Of a stretch of 64,000 nt of DNA, positions 26,266 through 35,581 are shown piece by piece. Within the stretch, counting starts at the first letter, position 1, and each line of letters begins with the position of its first letter. Position numbers and translations under genes: made by a program. The notes below the pieces were generated by a model. It was not told the origin of the DNA and ran no database searches. It was given only the letters and a program-made list of their open reading frames with translations. The stretch comes from CAXQUZ01 sp942491145. GTDB taxonomy: Bacteria; Myxococcota_A; UBA796; UBA2385. The stretch spans positions 1-64,000 of the forward strand of contig CALOBC010000029.1 of NCBI GenBank assembly GCA_942491145.1, written 5' to 3'.

Positions 26266-27399
26266 GTGCGTGCTGCGACCGCAGCCCTCCTGCTCTTGGG
26301 GGGCACCGCCGTCGCGTGTGGCACGGCCGAAGACGCTGTACCCGTCGATGTTCCCGACGGATGGGTCCCGTTGCTTTTGCGGGATCCCGGCCAGCTGGAA
26401 GCCCGCATGACCGCCGACGAGTCCCCTCGGTGGATCGCGGCCCACGCCGGTCGGTGGGTGGCGCCGACGACCGGGCCCCAGCCGGGCTTCGTGAACGCCC
26501 AAGCCGACGTCGAAGACAGCCTGGGGCGTGCCGAAGCCGCACTGTTTCCCGGGTTGATCCAGCGATGGGCCGAGCGGGGCCAGCTCCCCGAGGGCTCCGC
26601 ACTGGTTCCGCTGGCGGCCTTGTCCTGCCTCGACGCCCAGGTTCCGCTTCCCGAGGCGCTGGTCGAGCGCCTGGGCCCCCTGAGTGCCTGGGCGAAGGGC
26701 CCCACAGACAACTGGCTGGCCCAGCCGGTGCCGGTTCCCGCCGTGCAGCAGTGCGTGACGAGCCATGCCCGTGCCCGGCAAGCGGGCGCCTTGCCTGATC
26801 CCGACGCTTGCACGGCCCTGACCGACGGCGGTCGCTTGCCGGACCCGCTCGCGCGCCACACCCGTGCCCTCGCGCTCCGGGCAGCCCAGACCTCGTCGGA
26901 TGTGCTCACTGCGACGGCATTCACAGCTCGATGGTCCACCGCCAAGGACCTCCCCGCGGACGCCTCAGCAGAGGCCCTCGCCGCCGTCGATGCACGCCTC
27001 AAGTCGTGGGAAGCGGCGCTGCTGGCCGACGCCCCCCCGGGGGCCCGCCTCGCCGACGAGCTCGCGCTGTTCGCCGGCCACCGAAGCCGCCAGCGTGCGG
27101 CACACATCGCAGCGGGACTGGTCCACCGCGACCCGCCCTTGCCGCCCCTGGATGCCCTCGCACTGCTCCGTGGCGGCATCGATGCCGCCGCCGGTGAGCG
27201 GGTGGGCCCCACCAATCCCCCGCTGCTGCTGGCCCTTCTCGCCGAAGCCCGCCTCCGCACTGGACGCACCCGGGAAGCGCTCGATGCCCTGCATGGCATG
27301 CGCGACGCCTGGATCGACATGGACCCGCTCATTGAGCTCGCCGGCGACTACCATGTCGCTGCTGGGCTCGGCCGAGACGGCGACTCCAAGGAGCTTTGA
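26266..27399 (+). CDS. Lipoprotein, helical (TPR-like), unknown function
   Basis: A 377-residue predicted lipoprotein (GGTAVACGTAED) starting with GTG two bases after the preceding stop. The mature part is Ala/Leu/Arg-rich and helical, with late TPR-like repeats (LLALLAEARLRTGRTREALDAL). I recognise no family. Its TGA shares a base with the ATG of the peptide-binding protein gene, so it is part of the transporter operon and may work with it at the outer or inner membrane. Confidence 0.7.
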   Translation: MRAATAALLLLGGTAVACGTAEDAVPVDVPDGWVPLLLRDPGQLEARMTADESPRWIAAHAGRWVAPTTGPQPGFVNAQADVEDSLGRAEAALFPGLIQRWAERGQLPEGSALVPLAALSCLDAQVPLPEALVERLGPLSAWAKGPTDNWLAQPVPVPAVQQCVTSHARARQAGALPDPDACTALTDGGRLPDPLARHTRALALRAAQTSSDVLTATAFTARWSTAKDLPADASAEALAAVDARLKSWEAALLADAPPGARLADELALFAGHRSRQRAAHIAAGLVHRDPPLPPLDALALLRGGIDAAAGERVGPTNPPLLLALLAEARLRTGRTREALDALHGMRDAWIDMDPLIELAGDYHVAAGLGRDGDSKEL

Positions 27400-28922
27400 T
27401 GCCCTCCCCCTCCCCGACCTTGCGCGCGCTCCTCCTCGCGGGGCTGTGCTTGCCGCTCATGGCCGGCGCAAACTTCCGATACGCCGAGGACCGTGGCCCC
27501 GCCCTGGTGGACCCGCTGTTCGCCACGTCCATGGGCGAAGCCCGGGTGCACGAGCTGATCTTCGAGAGCCTCTACACCGACGACCAGAACCTCGCGCCCG
27601 TGCCCTTGCTGGCCAGCGGCGTGGTGGTGGAAGACGGCGGACAGTCCGCACTGGTGACCCTGCGGGCGGGGGTGCAGTGGCACGATGGCAAGCCCCTGCG
27701 GCCCGAGGACGTGGTCTTCACCATCGCCGCGCTGAAAGATCCCGGCACCATGAGCCCCGAGGCGGGCCGGGTGGGGTTCATCGACCGGGCAGAAGCGGTG
27801 GGCACCAACCAAGTCCGGCTGCACTTTGTCCAGCCCGAGTCCCGGCCCCAAGAGAAGCTGTACTTCAAGATCTTGCCGGCGCATCGGTTCACCGGAACGG
27901 CCATCAGCCGCAACGATGCATTCCACACCCGGCCCATCGGCACCGGCCCGTACCAGCTCTCTCGGTTCCAGCCGGACAACAGCATTCAGCTCACGGCGAC
28001 GTCGCAGTCCGGCCGCCAGCCGCAGATCCCCGAAGTCGTGATGCGGGAAGTCAGCGACAAGAACTACCAAGCCAAGCTGCTGTTGTACGAGAGCCTCGAG
28101 GCCTTGGTGCGGGTGTTGCCGCGGGACCTGGCAGTTCTCCAGAACACTGACGGCGTCGAGCTCTACCCCTACCAGACCAACTCGTGGTGGTACGTCGGCT
28201 TCAACCTCACCCGGACGCCCTACGACGACGTGCGGGTGCGCAAGGCGCTGTCGTTGTTGGTGGATGGTGCGGCCCTCTTGGCACCGGTGGGCACCGGCGA
28301 GCTGATCAGCGGCCCCTACGTGCCCTCCAGTCCCTACTACAACCACGATGTGAAGCCCCTTCAGCAGGACTCCGGGGCCGCCCGCGCCCTGCTGGAAGAC
28401 GCCGGCTACACCCGCGTGGACGGACGCTGGCACACCCCGAAGGGCGAGCCGATGGCCCTGCGCCTCGCCGCCCCCCGTGGCCTGGAGTCCGCCCAGGAAG
28501 TCATCATCAACCTCCAGAGCCAGTTCGTCGCGCAAGGGGTCCAGGTTCAAGTGGAGTTCCTAGACGAGGCCGGCTGGAAGGCCCGGGTGTGGCGCCAGCA
28601 CGACTTCGACATGGTGCTGGGCCAGTGGAGCTTCGACCGCAGCGAGGACATCCGCGAGCAATTCCACTCCCAGGGCACCCGCAACTTCGGCGGCTACAAC
28701 AACCCCGACGTGGACCGGCTCCTCGACGAGGCCCGGGCCAGCCTGGACCCGACCGAGAAGAAAGCCAAGCTGCGCGAGGTGCACCTGCGCGCCCACGAAG
28801 ACGCACCCATGGTCTTCTTGTGGACGATGGACAGCTACAGCGCCGTCGCCAACACCGTGCGCAACGTGTCGGTGCACCCGTTCTACTACTTCACGTGGGT
28901 GCGCGACTGGCGCCTCGAGTAG
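27399..28922 (+). CDS. Oligopeptide/dipeptide ABC transporter binding protein
   Basis: A 507-residue family-5 solute-binding protein (SBP_bac_5; DppA/OppA type) that captures peptides or related solutes in the periplasm. After a signal peptide (LLLAGLCLPLMAGA) come WHDGKPLRPEDVVFTI (the family's most typical block), RPIGTGPYQLSRF, VGFNLTRTPYDDVRVRKALS and a C-terminal NNPDVDRLLDEAR. There is no lipobox Cys, so it is probably free in the periplasm. ATG 27399 sits in a TGATG overlap. The two permeases and two ATPases follow directly. Ligand cannot be deduced; nickel, opines and sugars are also carried by this family. Confidence 0.92.
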   Translation: MPSPSPTLRALLLAGLCLPLMAGANFRYAEDRGPALVDPLFATSMGEARVHELIFESLYTDDQNLAPVPLLASGVVVEDGGQSALVTLRAGVQWHDGKPLRPEDVVFTIAALKDPGTMSPEAGRVGFIDRAEAVGTNQVRLHFVQPESRPQEKLYFKILPAHRFTGTAISRNDAFHTRPIGTGPYQLSRFQPDNSIQLTATSQSGRQPQIPEVVMREVSDKNYQAKLLLYESLEALVRVLPRDLAVLQNTDGVELYPYQTNSWWYVGFNLTRTPYDDVRVRKALSLLVDGAALLAPVGTGELISGPYVPSSPYYNHDVKPLQQDSGAARALLEDAGYTRVDGRWHTPKGEPMALRLAAPRGLESAQEVIINLQSQFVAQGVQVQVEFLDEAGWKARVWRQHDFDMVLGQWSFDRSEDIREQFHSQGTRNFGGYNNPDVDRLLDEARASLDPTEKKAKLREVHLRAHEDAPMVFLWTMDSYSAVANTVRNVSVHPFYYFTWVRDWRLE

Positions 28923-28926
28923 CGCG

Positions 28927-29856
28927 GTGCCCCGAAACCTCCACGTGCTGCGGCAAGTGGGCCTCCGCGCCGCCCTCGCCGCGCTGAGTGCCGTGGGCAT
29001 CGTTGTGGTCCTGCACGCCATGCTGCGGGCTGCACCGGGCAACGCGGCCGACTTGCTGGCCACCACGCCGGCGATGCGGGCCCAGCTCTCGGCAGCGTGG
29101 GGACTCGACGCCAGCTTGCCCGTGGCGGTCTGGCGCACGCTGGGCGGCCACCTCGGCGAGAGCCTGGTCCTCCGGCCGGGAATACCGGTCACCACCATCA
29201 TCCTGCAGCGTGGCATCACCAGCTTGCCCCTGCTCCTGGCGGCCACAGCGCTCGGGCCGGTGCTCGCGTACCTCCTGGGCACCCGGTCACGGCCCCGCTG
29301 GATGCTCGGGCTCGGACTGAGCAGCTTGCCGGCATTCTTGCTCGCGTTCATCATCCTCACGTCCATCAATGAGCTGACCTTCGGCGCGATGACGGCCGGC
29401 TGGCTCGACCGCCCGTCTTGGTTCAGCCTTCCCGACACGCCCTCAATGTTCCGGAATGCCCTTGCAGTGACCATTCTCACGGTCTCCGGCGGCCGCTTGA
29501 CCGGCCACGCCGCCGCGGTGCGGGCCACCGCGGAGGGCATCGACCGGTCGCCCGCCATGGACGCCTTGCGGGCCCGGGCTCAGCCGACTGCCGCCGCGCG
29601 CTGGGCAGGCGTCTTGCCCGTGCTAATCAGCATTCCCGGCCATAGCATCGCCGCGACACTCGGGGCGCTGGTGGTGGTCGAGAAGGTCTTTTTGCTGCCG
29701 GGTGCCGGGGCGGCGTTCTGGGATGCCGTGGTGCAGCGGGATCTCACCGTGGCCCTGGGCCTGGGCATGGTGGCGGGGTTGGTGGCGGTCGGGCTGAGGC
29801 TGGTCGCGGACCTGGGCCAAGTGTGGGCCGACCCCCGCCGCCGGGGGCTGCCATGA
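28927..29856 (+). CDS. Peptide ABC transporter permease, DppB type
   Basis: A 309-residue inner-membrane permease with the DppB/OppB layout: an N-terminal helix, then LRAAPGNAADLLATTP (the usual PGDP-like periplasmic segment), and a BPD_transp_1 core with five further helices (SLPLLLAATALGPVLAYLLG, SLPAFLLAFIILTSI and others). Near the C-terminal third, GALVVVEKVFLLPGAGAAF matches the conserved V/EVVF-x-x-PG-x-G loop that touches the ATPase. It begins with GTG four bases after the binding-protein stop and overlaps the next permease by 4 bases. Confidence 0.88.
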   Translation: MPRNLHVLRQVGLRAALAALSAVGIVVVLHAMLRAAPGNAADLLATTPAMRAQLSAAWGLDASLPVAVWRTLGGHLGESLVLRPGIPVTTIILQRGITSLPLLLAATALGPVLAYLLGTRSRPRWMLGLGLSSLPAFLLAFIILTSINELTFGAMTAGWLDRPSWFSLPDTPSMFRNALAVTILTVSGGRLTGHAAAVRATAEGIDRSPAMDALRARAQPTAAARWAGVLPVLISIPGHSIAATLGALVVVEKVFLLPGAGAAFWDAVVQRDLTVALGLGMVAGLVAVGLRLVADLGQVWADPRRRGLP

Positions 29857-30656
29857 CCGGCACCCCCGTGGCCCGCGCTTGGCCCGCCGCCATCGGGGCA
29901 CTACTGGTGATCAGCGCCGTCATCACCATTGGCTACGATCCGGTCGTGGACGTACACCCCGCACTTCGCCACCTGGGTCCGAGCGCCGACGCTTGGCTCG
30001 GCACCGACAGCCTCGGGCGGCCCATCGCCAAGCGGCTCGCGGCCGGCACCCACGCGGTGCTGGTGCCCGGGGTGCTTGCGGCCCTGCTCAGCACCACCCT
30101 GGGCACCGCAGCGGGGGCCACCGCAGGTTGGTTTGGGGGCCTCGCCGCCCAAGCGCTCGGCGTGCTGCGGGACACCCTGTCGGCCATTCCCGACATCGTG
30201 CTCGCGCTGTTGATGGTGCTCGCCGTCGGTGACGGGCAAGGCGCGCTGGTTGTGGGCATCGGCATCGCGGCGGCCCCCCGCCTCGCTGCATCCGTGGAGG
30301 ACCGCATCGCCGGTCTGCGCCAGCGGGACTTTGTGCTCGCCAGCCGGGTCCACGGGGTGTCCACCGGCCGGGTGTTGGCCGAGCACCTCGTGTGGGGGGC
30401 CTGCCGGGGCCTGCTCGCCCGACACGCGCTGTACTGCTTCGGTGCCTATGTCGTGCTGGAGACCACTCTGGCGTATCTGGGCGGCGTAGGCACCCAAGAG
30501 CCCCTGCCCTCCTGGGGCAACATCTTGGCCAGCGTCGGACCAGACCCCCGGGCGCCCATGGTCGGGCGACTGGCCCCCGTGCTTGTGGTCGGCGTCGTGC
30601 TTCAGGCCACGAGCAGCGCGGCTCGACACACCCCGGATCCGGGGGCTGGCCAGTGA
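29853..30656 (+). CDS. Peptide ABC transporter permease, DppC type
   Basis: A 267-residue inner-membrane partner of the DppB-like permease. It shows the DppC-typical HLGPSADAWLGTDSLGRPIAK (compare 'HPLGTDxLGRD'), then hydrophobic helices and the EAA-like loop DFVLASRVHGVSTGRVLAEH that docks onto the ATPase. LAYLGGVGTQEPLPSWGNIL is the C-terminal family block. ATG overlaps the upstream stop (ATGA); its own TGA overlaps the GTG of the first ATPase gene. Confidence 0.88.
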   Translation: MTGTPVARAWPAAIGALLVISAVITIGYDPVVDVHPALRHLGPSADAWLGTDSLGRPIAKRLAAGTHAVLVPGVLAALLSTTLGTAAGATAGWFGGLAAQALGVLRDTLSAIPDIVLALLMVLAVGDGQGALVVGIGIAAAPRLAASVEDRIAGLRQRDFVLASRVHGVSTGRVLAEHLVWGACRGLLARHALYCFGAYVVLETTLAYLGGVGTQEPLPSWGNILASVGPDPRAPMVGRLAPVLVVGVVLQATSSAARHTPDPGAGQ

Positions 30657-31414
30657 GTCTTCCCACTGCCCGGCTGCTCTTGCGGGACCTCCAGATCCGG
30701 GCCGATGGCAGCCCCACACCCTTGGTGGATGTGCGGTCACTGGACCTCAGTCCCGGCACCCTTGTGGCCCTCGTGGGGGCGAGCGGTGCCGGCAAGAGCT
30801 TGCTCGGGCGGGCCTTGGTGGGCCAGGTGCATGTGTCGCCGGGCATCACCACGGGCACCCTTCAGGTCGGCGAGACCCCTCCCCGGCCGCTGCTGGGACC
30901 ACCCCTCACCCCGGCCGCCCCCGAGCAGCTCTCGTGGGCCTGCCAACATGGCCGCGATGCGCTGCTGCCCTGGTGGACGGTGGCCCGTCAGCTCCGCCAC
31001 GCCAGCGCCCCGGCCGCCCTGTTGTCGGCCTTGGGCCTCGAGCCCCACGCTACTCTGGACAAGTATCCCCACGAGCTGTCTGGCGGCATGGCCCAGCGGG
31101 TTCACCTCGCCATCGCCCAGGCCGACGACCCGCCCTGGCTGGTGGCCGACGAGGTGACGACAGGCCTCGACGCCAGCGCTGCGGTGTGGGTGCTGCGCCA
31201 GCTTCGGGCGCGCTGCGACCGGGGACGAGGGGTGCTGCTGATCTCCCACGATCTCGACCTGGTGAGCACCTTCGCCGATGAGGTTGTGGTGATGGATGAA
31301 GGTCAGGTCGTGGCCCAGGGCCCGGCGAGTGCTTGGGACACGCTGGATCATCCGGCAGCCCGTCGCCTCGCCGTCGCTGCCCAGCGGCTCCGCGTTGGCC
31401 GAGAAAACCCATGA
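30653..31414 (+). CDS. Peptide ABC transporter ATPase, DppD type
   Basis: A 253-residue ATP-binding subunit. Walker A is VGASGAGKSLLG, the signature ELSGGMAQR, Walker B LVADEVTTGLD and the switch His LLISHDLDL. Walker B has the needed Glu. It lacks the C-terminal OppD/DppD extension with Cys residues, so it is shorter than usual DppD (about 325). Q-loop sequence is atypical (LSWACQHGRD). Start is GTG 30653, overlapping the permease stop (GTGA). It would pair with the next-encoded ATPase as a heterodimer. Confidence 0.88.
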   Translation: MSLPTARLLLRDLQIRADGSPTPLVDVRSLDLSPGTLVALVGASGAGKSLLGRALVGQVHVSPGITTGTLQVGETPPRPLLGPPLTPAAPEQLSWACQHGRDALLPWWTVARQLRHASAPAALLSALGLEPHATLDKYPHELSGGMAQRVHLAIAQADDPPWLVADEVTTGLDASAAVWVLRQLRARCDRGRGVLLISHDLDLVSTFADEVVVMDEGQVVAQGPASAWDTLDHPAARRLAVAAQRLRVGRENP

Positions 31415-32316
31415 CCACAACGTTGTTGTCACTGAAGGGCGTGACGGTGCGCTACCCCCGCTGGATGTGGGGGCCGCCGGCCGATCCCGCCCTGCTCGAT
31501 GTCAGCCTGGACGTCTGGCCCGGCGAGGTGGTGGCCCTCGTCGGCGGCAGCGGTGCGGGCAAGAGCACGGTGGCGCGGGTCGCCGTGGGTGCGGTGCCGG
31601 TCGCGGCTGGAGAGGTGCTCGTGCGGGGCCAGGTGACCAGCATCGCAGCACGACCGACCCCTGCCCAAGTGCAGGTGCTCTTCCAGGATCCCAGCGCCCA
31701 CCTGCCTCCCCACATGACCGTGCTGCAGGCCATGCACGAGAGCGCGCGGGTGCACCACACCGCCGCCCCCGCCGCCGAAGTCCAGGACCTGCTGACCCAG
31801 CTCGATGTGTGGCACCGCCGACATGCTCCGGCCGCCCAGCTCAGCGGCGGGGAGCGGCGCCGCGCAGGGCTGGCCCGCTTGTTGCTGGCACGACCAGGGC
31901 TGCTCATCCTCGACGAGCCCACCGCCGGCCTCGATGTGCACCGCGCGGTGGATGCGCTCGAGCTTGTCCTCGCCCGGCGGTCCCCGACCAGCGGGGTGCT
32001 GTTGATCACCCACGATCTGCGAGTCGTGCGCAGCTTCGCCGACCGCGCGATCGTGATGGCCGCAGGTCGTGTGGTCGAGTCGTGCCCCACTCGGTTGCTC
32101 GGCCAGGGCAACCACCACCCCTACACGGCCCAGCTGCTGCACCCGGGCGAGCCCGTCACCCTGCGCCCCCACGCTCCCTGCCCCCTGCTGGGCACTTGCC
32201 CACAGGCTCGGACCACCTGCGAGACCGTGCGCCCCACGCTAAAGGTGGCCGGAGGTGAGGGGCAGCATCAGGTTGCCTGCCACGCGGTTGCGGCCTCTGC
32301 CCCGCCCGAGGCCTGA
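31411..32316 (+). CDS. Peptide ABC transporter ATPase, DppF type
   Basis: A 301-residue second ATPase. Walker A VGGSGAGKSTVA, Q-loop VQVLFQDPSAHLP, signature QLSGGERRRAGLARLL, Walker B LLILDEPTAGLD, switch His LLITHDLRV. The C-terminal oligo_HPY extension is present, with CPLLGTC-P and VACH Cys/His pattern, as in OppF/DppF where it may bind an iron-sulfur cluster or stabilise. ATG overlaps the previous stop by 4 bases. The TPR-protein gene starts two bases after its stop. Confidence 0.9.
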   Translation: MTTTLLSLKGVTVRYPRWMWGPPADPALLDVSLDVWPGEVVALVGGSGAGKSTVARVAVGAVPVAAGEVLVRGQVTSIAARPTPAQVQVLFQDPSAHLPPHMTVLQAMHESARVHHTAAPAAEVQDLLTQLDVWHRRHAPAAQLSGGERRRAGLARLLLARPGLLILDEPTAGLDVHRAVDALELVLARRSPTSGVLLITHDLRVVRSFADRAIVMAAGRVVESCPTRLLGQGNHHPYTAQLLHPGEPVTLRPHAPCPLLGTCPQARTTCETVRPTLKVAGGEGQHQVACHAVAASAPPEA

Positions 32317-32318
32317 CC

Positions 32319-33656
32319 GTGGCAGACACTATGCGAAAACATTGTCCGCTGGACCATTCTCGCGGCCAACCCGATGTCGCCAGCGAGGGTCAGCACGCCG
32401 GTCGCCGAGGGCGCTTCGGCGTCTTGGGCCTCGCCGTGCTGGCCGCACTCGCCCACGCCGGGACGGCCTATGCCTTGCCGCCCTGCACCCGCCTGCCGCC
32501 CCCTGCCCCACCGGGGGGCCGCACCGCGACGGACCTCGAGTCCCACCTCGCCCAAGCCACACACTTCCTGAAGCGGGGCTGGCTCGGGGATGCCGCCGAC
32601 GAGCTGGATCTCGCCCGGACACTGCCGACTGGCCAGACCAGCGCCGAGCTCTACGGTCTGGCGACCGACATCGCGCTGGCGAGCGACCACCACCAGCTCG
32701 CGGTGTGTTGGGCTGAAGAAGCGGTGCGCCTCGACCCTTCGAACCCCCACCGCGCCCAGACCCTGCGCCGGCTGCGCGACGAGGTCGGGCTGCTGCGGGT
32801 GGTGGGCCCCGAAGACGGACTGGTCACCCGGATGCAGCTCGATCCCCTCGACCCGCTCACCAGTGTCGCTGAGCGTCAGGTGGTGGACCGGGTCGCACTG
32901 CGCTGGCGGGAGCAGACCCGGCTGCCGACCGAGGCCACCGTGCCCATCGGTCGGTACTCGGTCAACGGACAAGAAGTGGAGGTGACGCCCGACCGCATCG
33001 CCCACCTCGCGCTCCCCCTCAACGCCACCGGGGCCCAAGGTCTGGCAGCGCTCCAGGTCAAGCGGGCCGAAGCATCGGCGGGGGTGCTGGTGGTCCCCGG
33101 ATCGGGGCTGCCCAACATCGTGCCCACAACCCAGCTCGGCCTGACTTGGCCGGTGGGCGTGATGCTCGTCGGCGGGCTGATCGACGTGCAGCTGCCCACC
33201 CGCTACCCGGTGCTCGGCAAAGACCGCCAAGGACAGGCCCCGGCCAGCGTCACGGCAGGGGCTCGGGTCGCCGCCGACCTCATCACCGCCTTGCCGCTGT
33301 CCATTCGGCCTGCGCTCGTCGTTCGCGGAGGCCAGCTCGCCGGGCTGGGACGGGCGTGCAGCACCGACGGAAGCTGCGGAGCCATCGGTAGAGCGGGCGC
33401 CCCTGAGGATGCCGCGGTGCACACGATGGCGTGGGTCGCGATGCCGGGGGCGGAGCTGTCCATTGACCACCGCCGGGCCGGCCGAAGCGGAGCCGCTGGA
33501 TTCGGCCTGAAGGCCAGTGGCGAGGCCATCTTCGCATGGTCACCTTCCACGGGAACTGTGTCGATGGGCGACGACTCGCTGGGATGGACCACCGAAGAGA
33601 CCGCGTGGCGGGGCTTTGCCGTGCGGGTGATGGCCAACGCCTCCTTCGCGTTCTGA
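32319..33656 (+). CDS. Exported TPR-type protein at end of transporter operon
   Basis: A 445-residue protein with a long N-region and hydrophobic signal segment (FGVLGLAVLAALAHAGTAYA). Helical TPR-like sequence follows (TATDLESHLAQATHFLKRGW, AVCWAEEAVRLDPSNPHRAQ). The rest is beta-rich and includes a Ser/Gly-rich C-terminal ~170 residues (GVMLVGGLIDVQLPTRYPVL) that could be a beta-barrel, ending in aromatic Phe. Start GTG 32319 has GAGG seven bases upstream; ATG 32331 is an alternative. As the last gene of the operon it may be an outer-membrane or periplasmic partner of the transporter, but no family is recognised. Confidence 0.65.
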   Translation: MADTMRKHCPLDHSRGQPDVASEGQHAGRRGRFGVLGLAVLAALAHAGTAYALPPCTRLPPPAPPGGRTATDLESHLAQATHFLKRGWLGDAADELDLARTLPTGQTSAELYGLATDIALASDHHQLAVCWAEEAVRLDPSNPHRAQTLRRLRDEVGLLRVVGPEDGLVTRMQLDPLDPLTSVAERQVVDRVALRWREQTRLPTEATVPIGRYSVNGQEVEVTPDRIAHLALPLNATGAQGLAALQVKRAEASAGVLVVPGSGLPNIVPTTQLGLTWPVGVMLVGGLIDVQLPTRYPVLGKDRQGQAPASVTAGARVAADLITALPLSIRPALVVRGGQLAGLGRACSTDGSCGAIGRAGAPEDAAVHTMAWVAMPGAELSIDHRRAGRSGAAGFGLKASGEAIFAWSPSTGTVSMGDDSLGWTTEETAWRGFAVRVMANASFAF

Positions 33657-33844
33657 GCGCAAGGCTCGCGGTGGGTGCATCGAGGCATGGCCAGCGGTGG
33701 TGCCGGGTCAACCTCCTGGACCTGTACAGGAACCCCTTCGACTGTGCCACCGGATACGAGCGCTGAGCCCCCGCGGTCAGGCCGTCACGCTGCCCACCCG
33801 CCGGGGCCAGTCGGTCCCCATGCCCAAAATGAGGGAGTACACGT

Positions 33845-34954
33845 ATGCCCATCACTCCGCTCATGCTGCTGCTGGCCACCGGCTTGTCCGCCACCGCTGC
33901 ACCCGCCCGCCAGATCTCCCCGACCACCGAGGCAAACTGCCAGTCGCCCCGGTTCTCCGCCGACGGCAGCCGTCTGAGCTGGGAGCGCAACGACCACAAG
34001 GCCCGCACCGTCGAGATCTGGACCGCCACCCTCAGCGCCGATGGCCCCCCGCCGAGCCTCGCCGCGCCGCCGCCGGTGGGCCGCCAGGCGCCCGGTGGCT
34101 TTCAGACCGCCGCCCGCACCCACGCCGCTGTCGGTGCCGTCTGGGCCCCCCGCACCGCGTCCGCACGGCTGCGAAACACCCTCATCTACGGGGCGAGCAC
34201 CGGGGGCGATGACTTCGACCTGTTCTTGCTGGGTGGCGACGGTCCCCTGGTCACCGGGCCCGGCGCGGACGGTGACGTGGCGTGGTCCCCGGGGGCACCG
34301 GCCCGCATCGTGTTCACGAGCGCACGCAGCGGGGGCGGCGATCTGTACATCTTGCCGTTGGGCGCGGAGCCCCATCGACTGACCCATCTCGAGGACAGCG
34401 CCGAGGTCTCCCCGACGCTGTCCCCGGACGGCAAGCGGGTGGTCTACGTCGCCCACTCCGACCGGGGGGACAACCTCTGGATCATCGATGACATCGACGT
34501 TCCCACCAAGCCTCGCCCGCTCACGACGTGGACGGGCGCGCAGGGTCGACCCCGGTGGAGCCCCGACGGCCGGTTCGTCGCGTTCTACGCCACGATGGAC
34601 AGCCCCAGCGGTCCCCGCGTGGACTTGGTCGTTTCCACTCCAGAAGGCGCCACAAAGACCGTCGCCAAGGGGGTGGTCGCCGACGGCAACGGGCCCGCCT
34701 GGAGCCCCGACGGCTCGCGCCTCGTCTATGTCAGCGACGACGACGCAGCCTTCGATCCCGTCTTTGCGGTCGCACCGACTGGCGGCCCACCGGCACGAGT
34801 GCCCATCGACACAGTCGGCAACCAGGATCTCGACGTCACTCGCGGCACGGAGGGTGCTGGTGTGCGCATCGCCGTGAGCGCACAAGGCCGCCTGGGCGAC
34901 CCCCAGCGAGACTACCGGCGTGTGTTCATCGCCGAGCTGTCCGCCCTACCCTGA
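33845..34954 (+). CDS. TolB-like WD40/PD40 beta-propeller, exported
   Basis: A 369-residue exported protein (signal peptide MPITPLMLLLATGLSATAA) made of PD40/WD40-like blades: CQSPRFSADGSRLSWERND, VSPTLSPDGKRVVYVAHSD, PRWSPDGRFVAFYATMD, GPAWSPDGSRLVYVSDDD. Each has the S/P-D-G turn of TolB-type six-blade propellers. TolB itself is about 430 with an N-terminal domain, so this is a propeller-only paralogue, likely a periplasmic protein-binding or scaffold protein. GAGGGAG lies seven bases before the ATG. It converges on the acidic-tail gene with a 6-base gap between the two stops. Confidence 0.85.
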   Translation: MPITPLMLLLATGLSATAAPARQISPTTEANCQSPRFSADGSRLSWERNDHKARTVEIWTATLSADGPPPSLAAPPPVGRQAPGGFQTAARTHAAVGAVWAPRTASARLRNTLIYGASTGGDDFDLFLLGGDGPLVTGPGADGDVAWSPGAPARIVFTSARSGGGDLYILPLGAEPHRLTHLEDSAEVSPTLSPDGKRVVYVAHSDRGDNLWIIDDIDVPTKPRPLTTWTGAQGRPRWSPDGRFVAFYATMDSPSGPRVDLVVSTPEGATKTVAKGVVADGNGPAWSPDGSRLVYVSDDDAAFDPVFAVAPTGGPPARVPIDTVGNQDLDVTRGTEGAGVRIAVSAQGRLGDPQRDYRRVFIAELSALP

Positions 34955-34960
34955 GCAACG

Positions 34961-35353
34961 CTACCAGCCGTCTTCGTCCTCGTCCTCGTCCTCGTCGTCA
35001 TCGTCGTCATCGTCGTCCTCATCGTCCGAGTCGCTGTCATCCGAGTCGGCACCGCTGTCGTCCGAGTCGTCCGAGTCGCCCCACTGGTCGGTCTCTTCGG
35101 TGTTGCCGTCCTCGTCGAACTCGTCGTCTTCTTCGTCGGGATCCCGCTCGACCACACGACTCTCGTCGTCGACGATGGCTTGCAGATCCGCGATGAGATC
35201 GTCGACATCGGCACGGTGGGCCCATGCGATGTCACGGACTGCGTCGTCGCGCTTGATGTCCTCGGTCTCAATGCCGTACCAGCCAAACAGCTCCTCGGCG
35301 GCGGAAAAGCGGCGAATCAACCGCAGCACACGAGTGGTCTCGGTAACTTGCAT
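34961..35353 (-). CDS. Small protein with long Asp/Glu/Ser tail
   Basis: A 130-residue protein. Residues 1-65 form a small helical domain (RFSAAEELFGWYGIETEDI, then LIADLQAIVDDE), faintly like the ScdA_N/DUF1858 helical domain but without its Cys. Residues 66-130 are almost wholly Asp, Glu and Ser (for example DSDDSDDSGADSDDSDSDDE), ending in Gly-Trp. The net charge is strongly negative. Such tails bind cations or basic proteins; function here is unknown. AGGA precedes ATG 35353. It is convergent with the propeller gene. Confidence 0.6.
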   Translation of the reverse strand: MQVTETTRVLRLIRRFSAAEELFGWYGIETEDIKRDDAVRDIAWAHRADVDDLIADLQAIVDDESRVVERDPDEEDDEFDEDGNTEETDQWGDSDDSDDSGADSDDSDSDDEDDDDDDDDEDEDEDEDGW

Positions 35354-35581
35354 GGCGTTGGGTCCTGTCAGATGGGGCATTTGGGGGCGTGGCGACGCTT
35401 GGAAAGGCCGCTGGGCTGCGCATCTGCTCAGCACAGCCCCGGTGTGCGGGGGCGCTATGACGTGACCGTGGCACGCGCCAACCCTGTGCAAAATGCAGGG
35501 CGAGGATCCGCAATCGGTGTGCAATCCCATCCCGGCCCTTTGCCCGCGCCGCCAGCCCTCAGCAGGGTGAAGCCGCCGCGC

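Noticed and set aside
34961..35170. Near-repetitive GTC/GTCC sequence resembling a microsatellite or short repeat array
   Set aside because: The periodicity is explained by Asp/Glu/Ser codons of the acidic tail on the minus strand; no spacer-repeat structure of a CRISPR exists.
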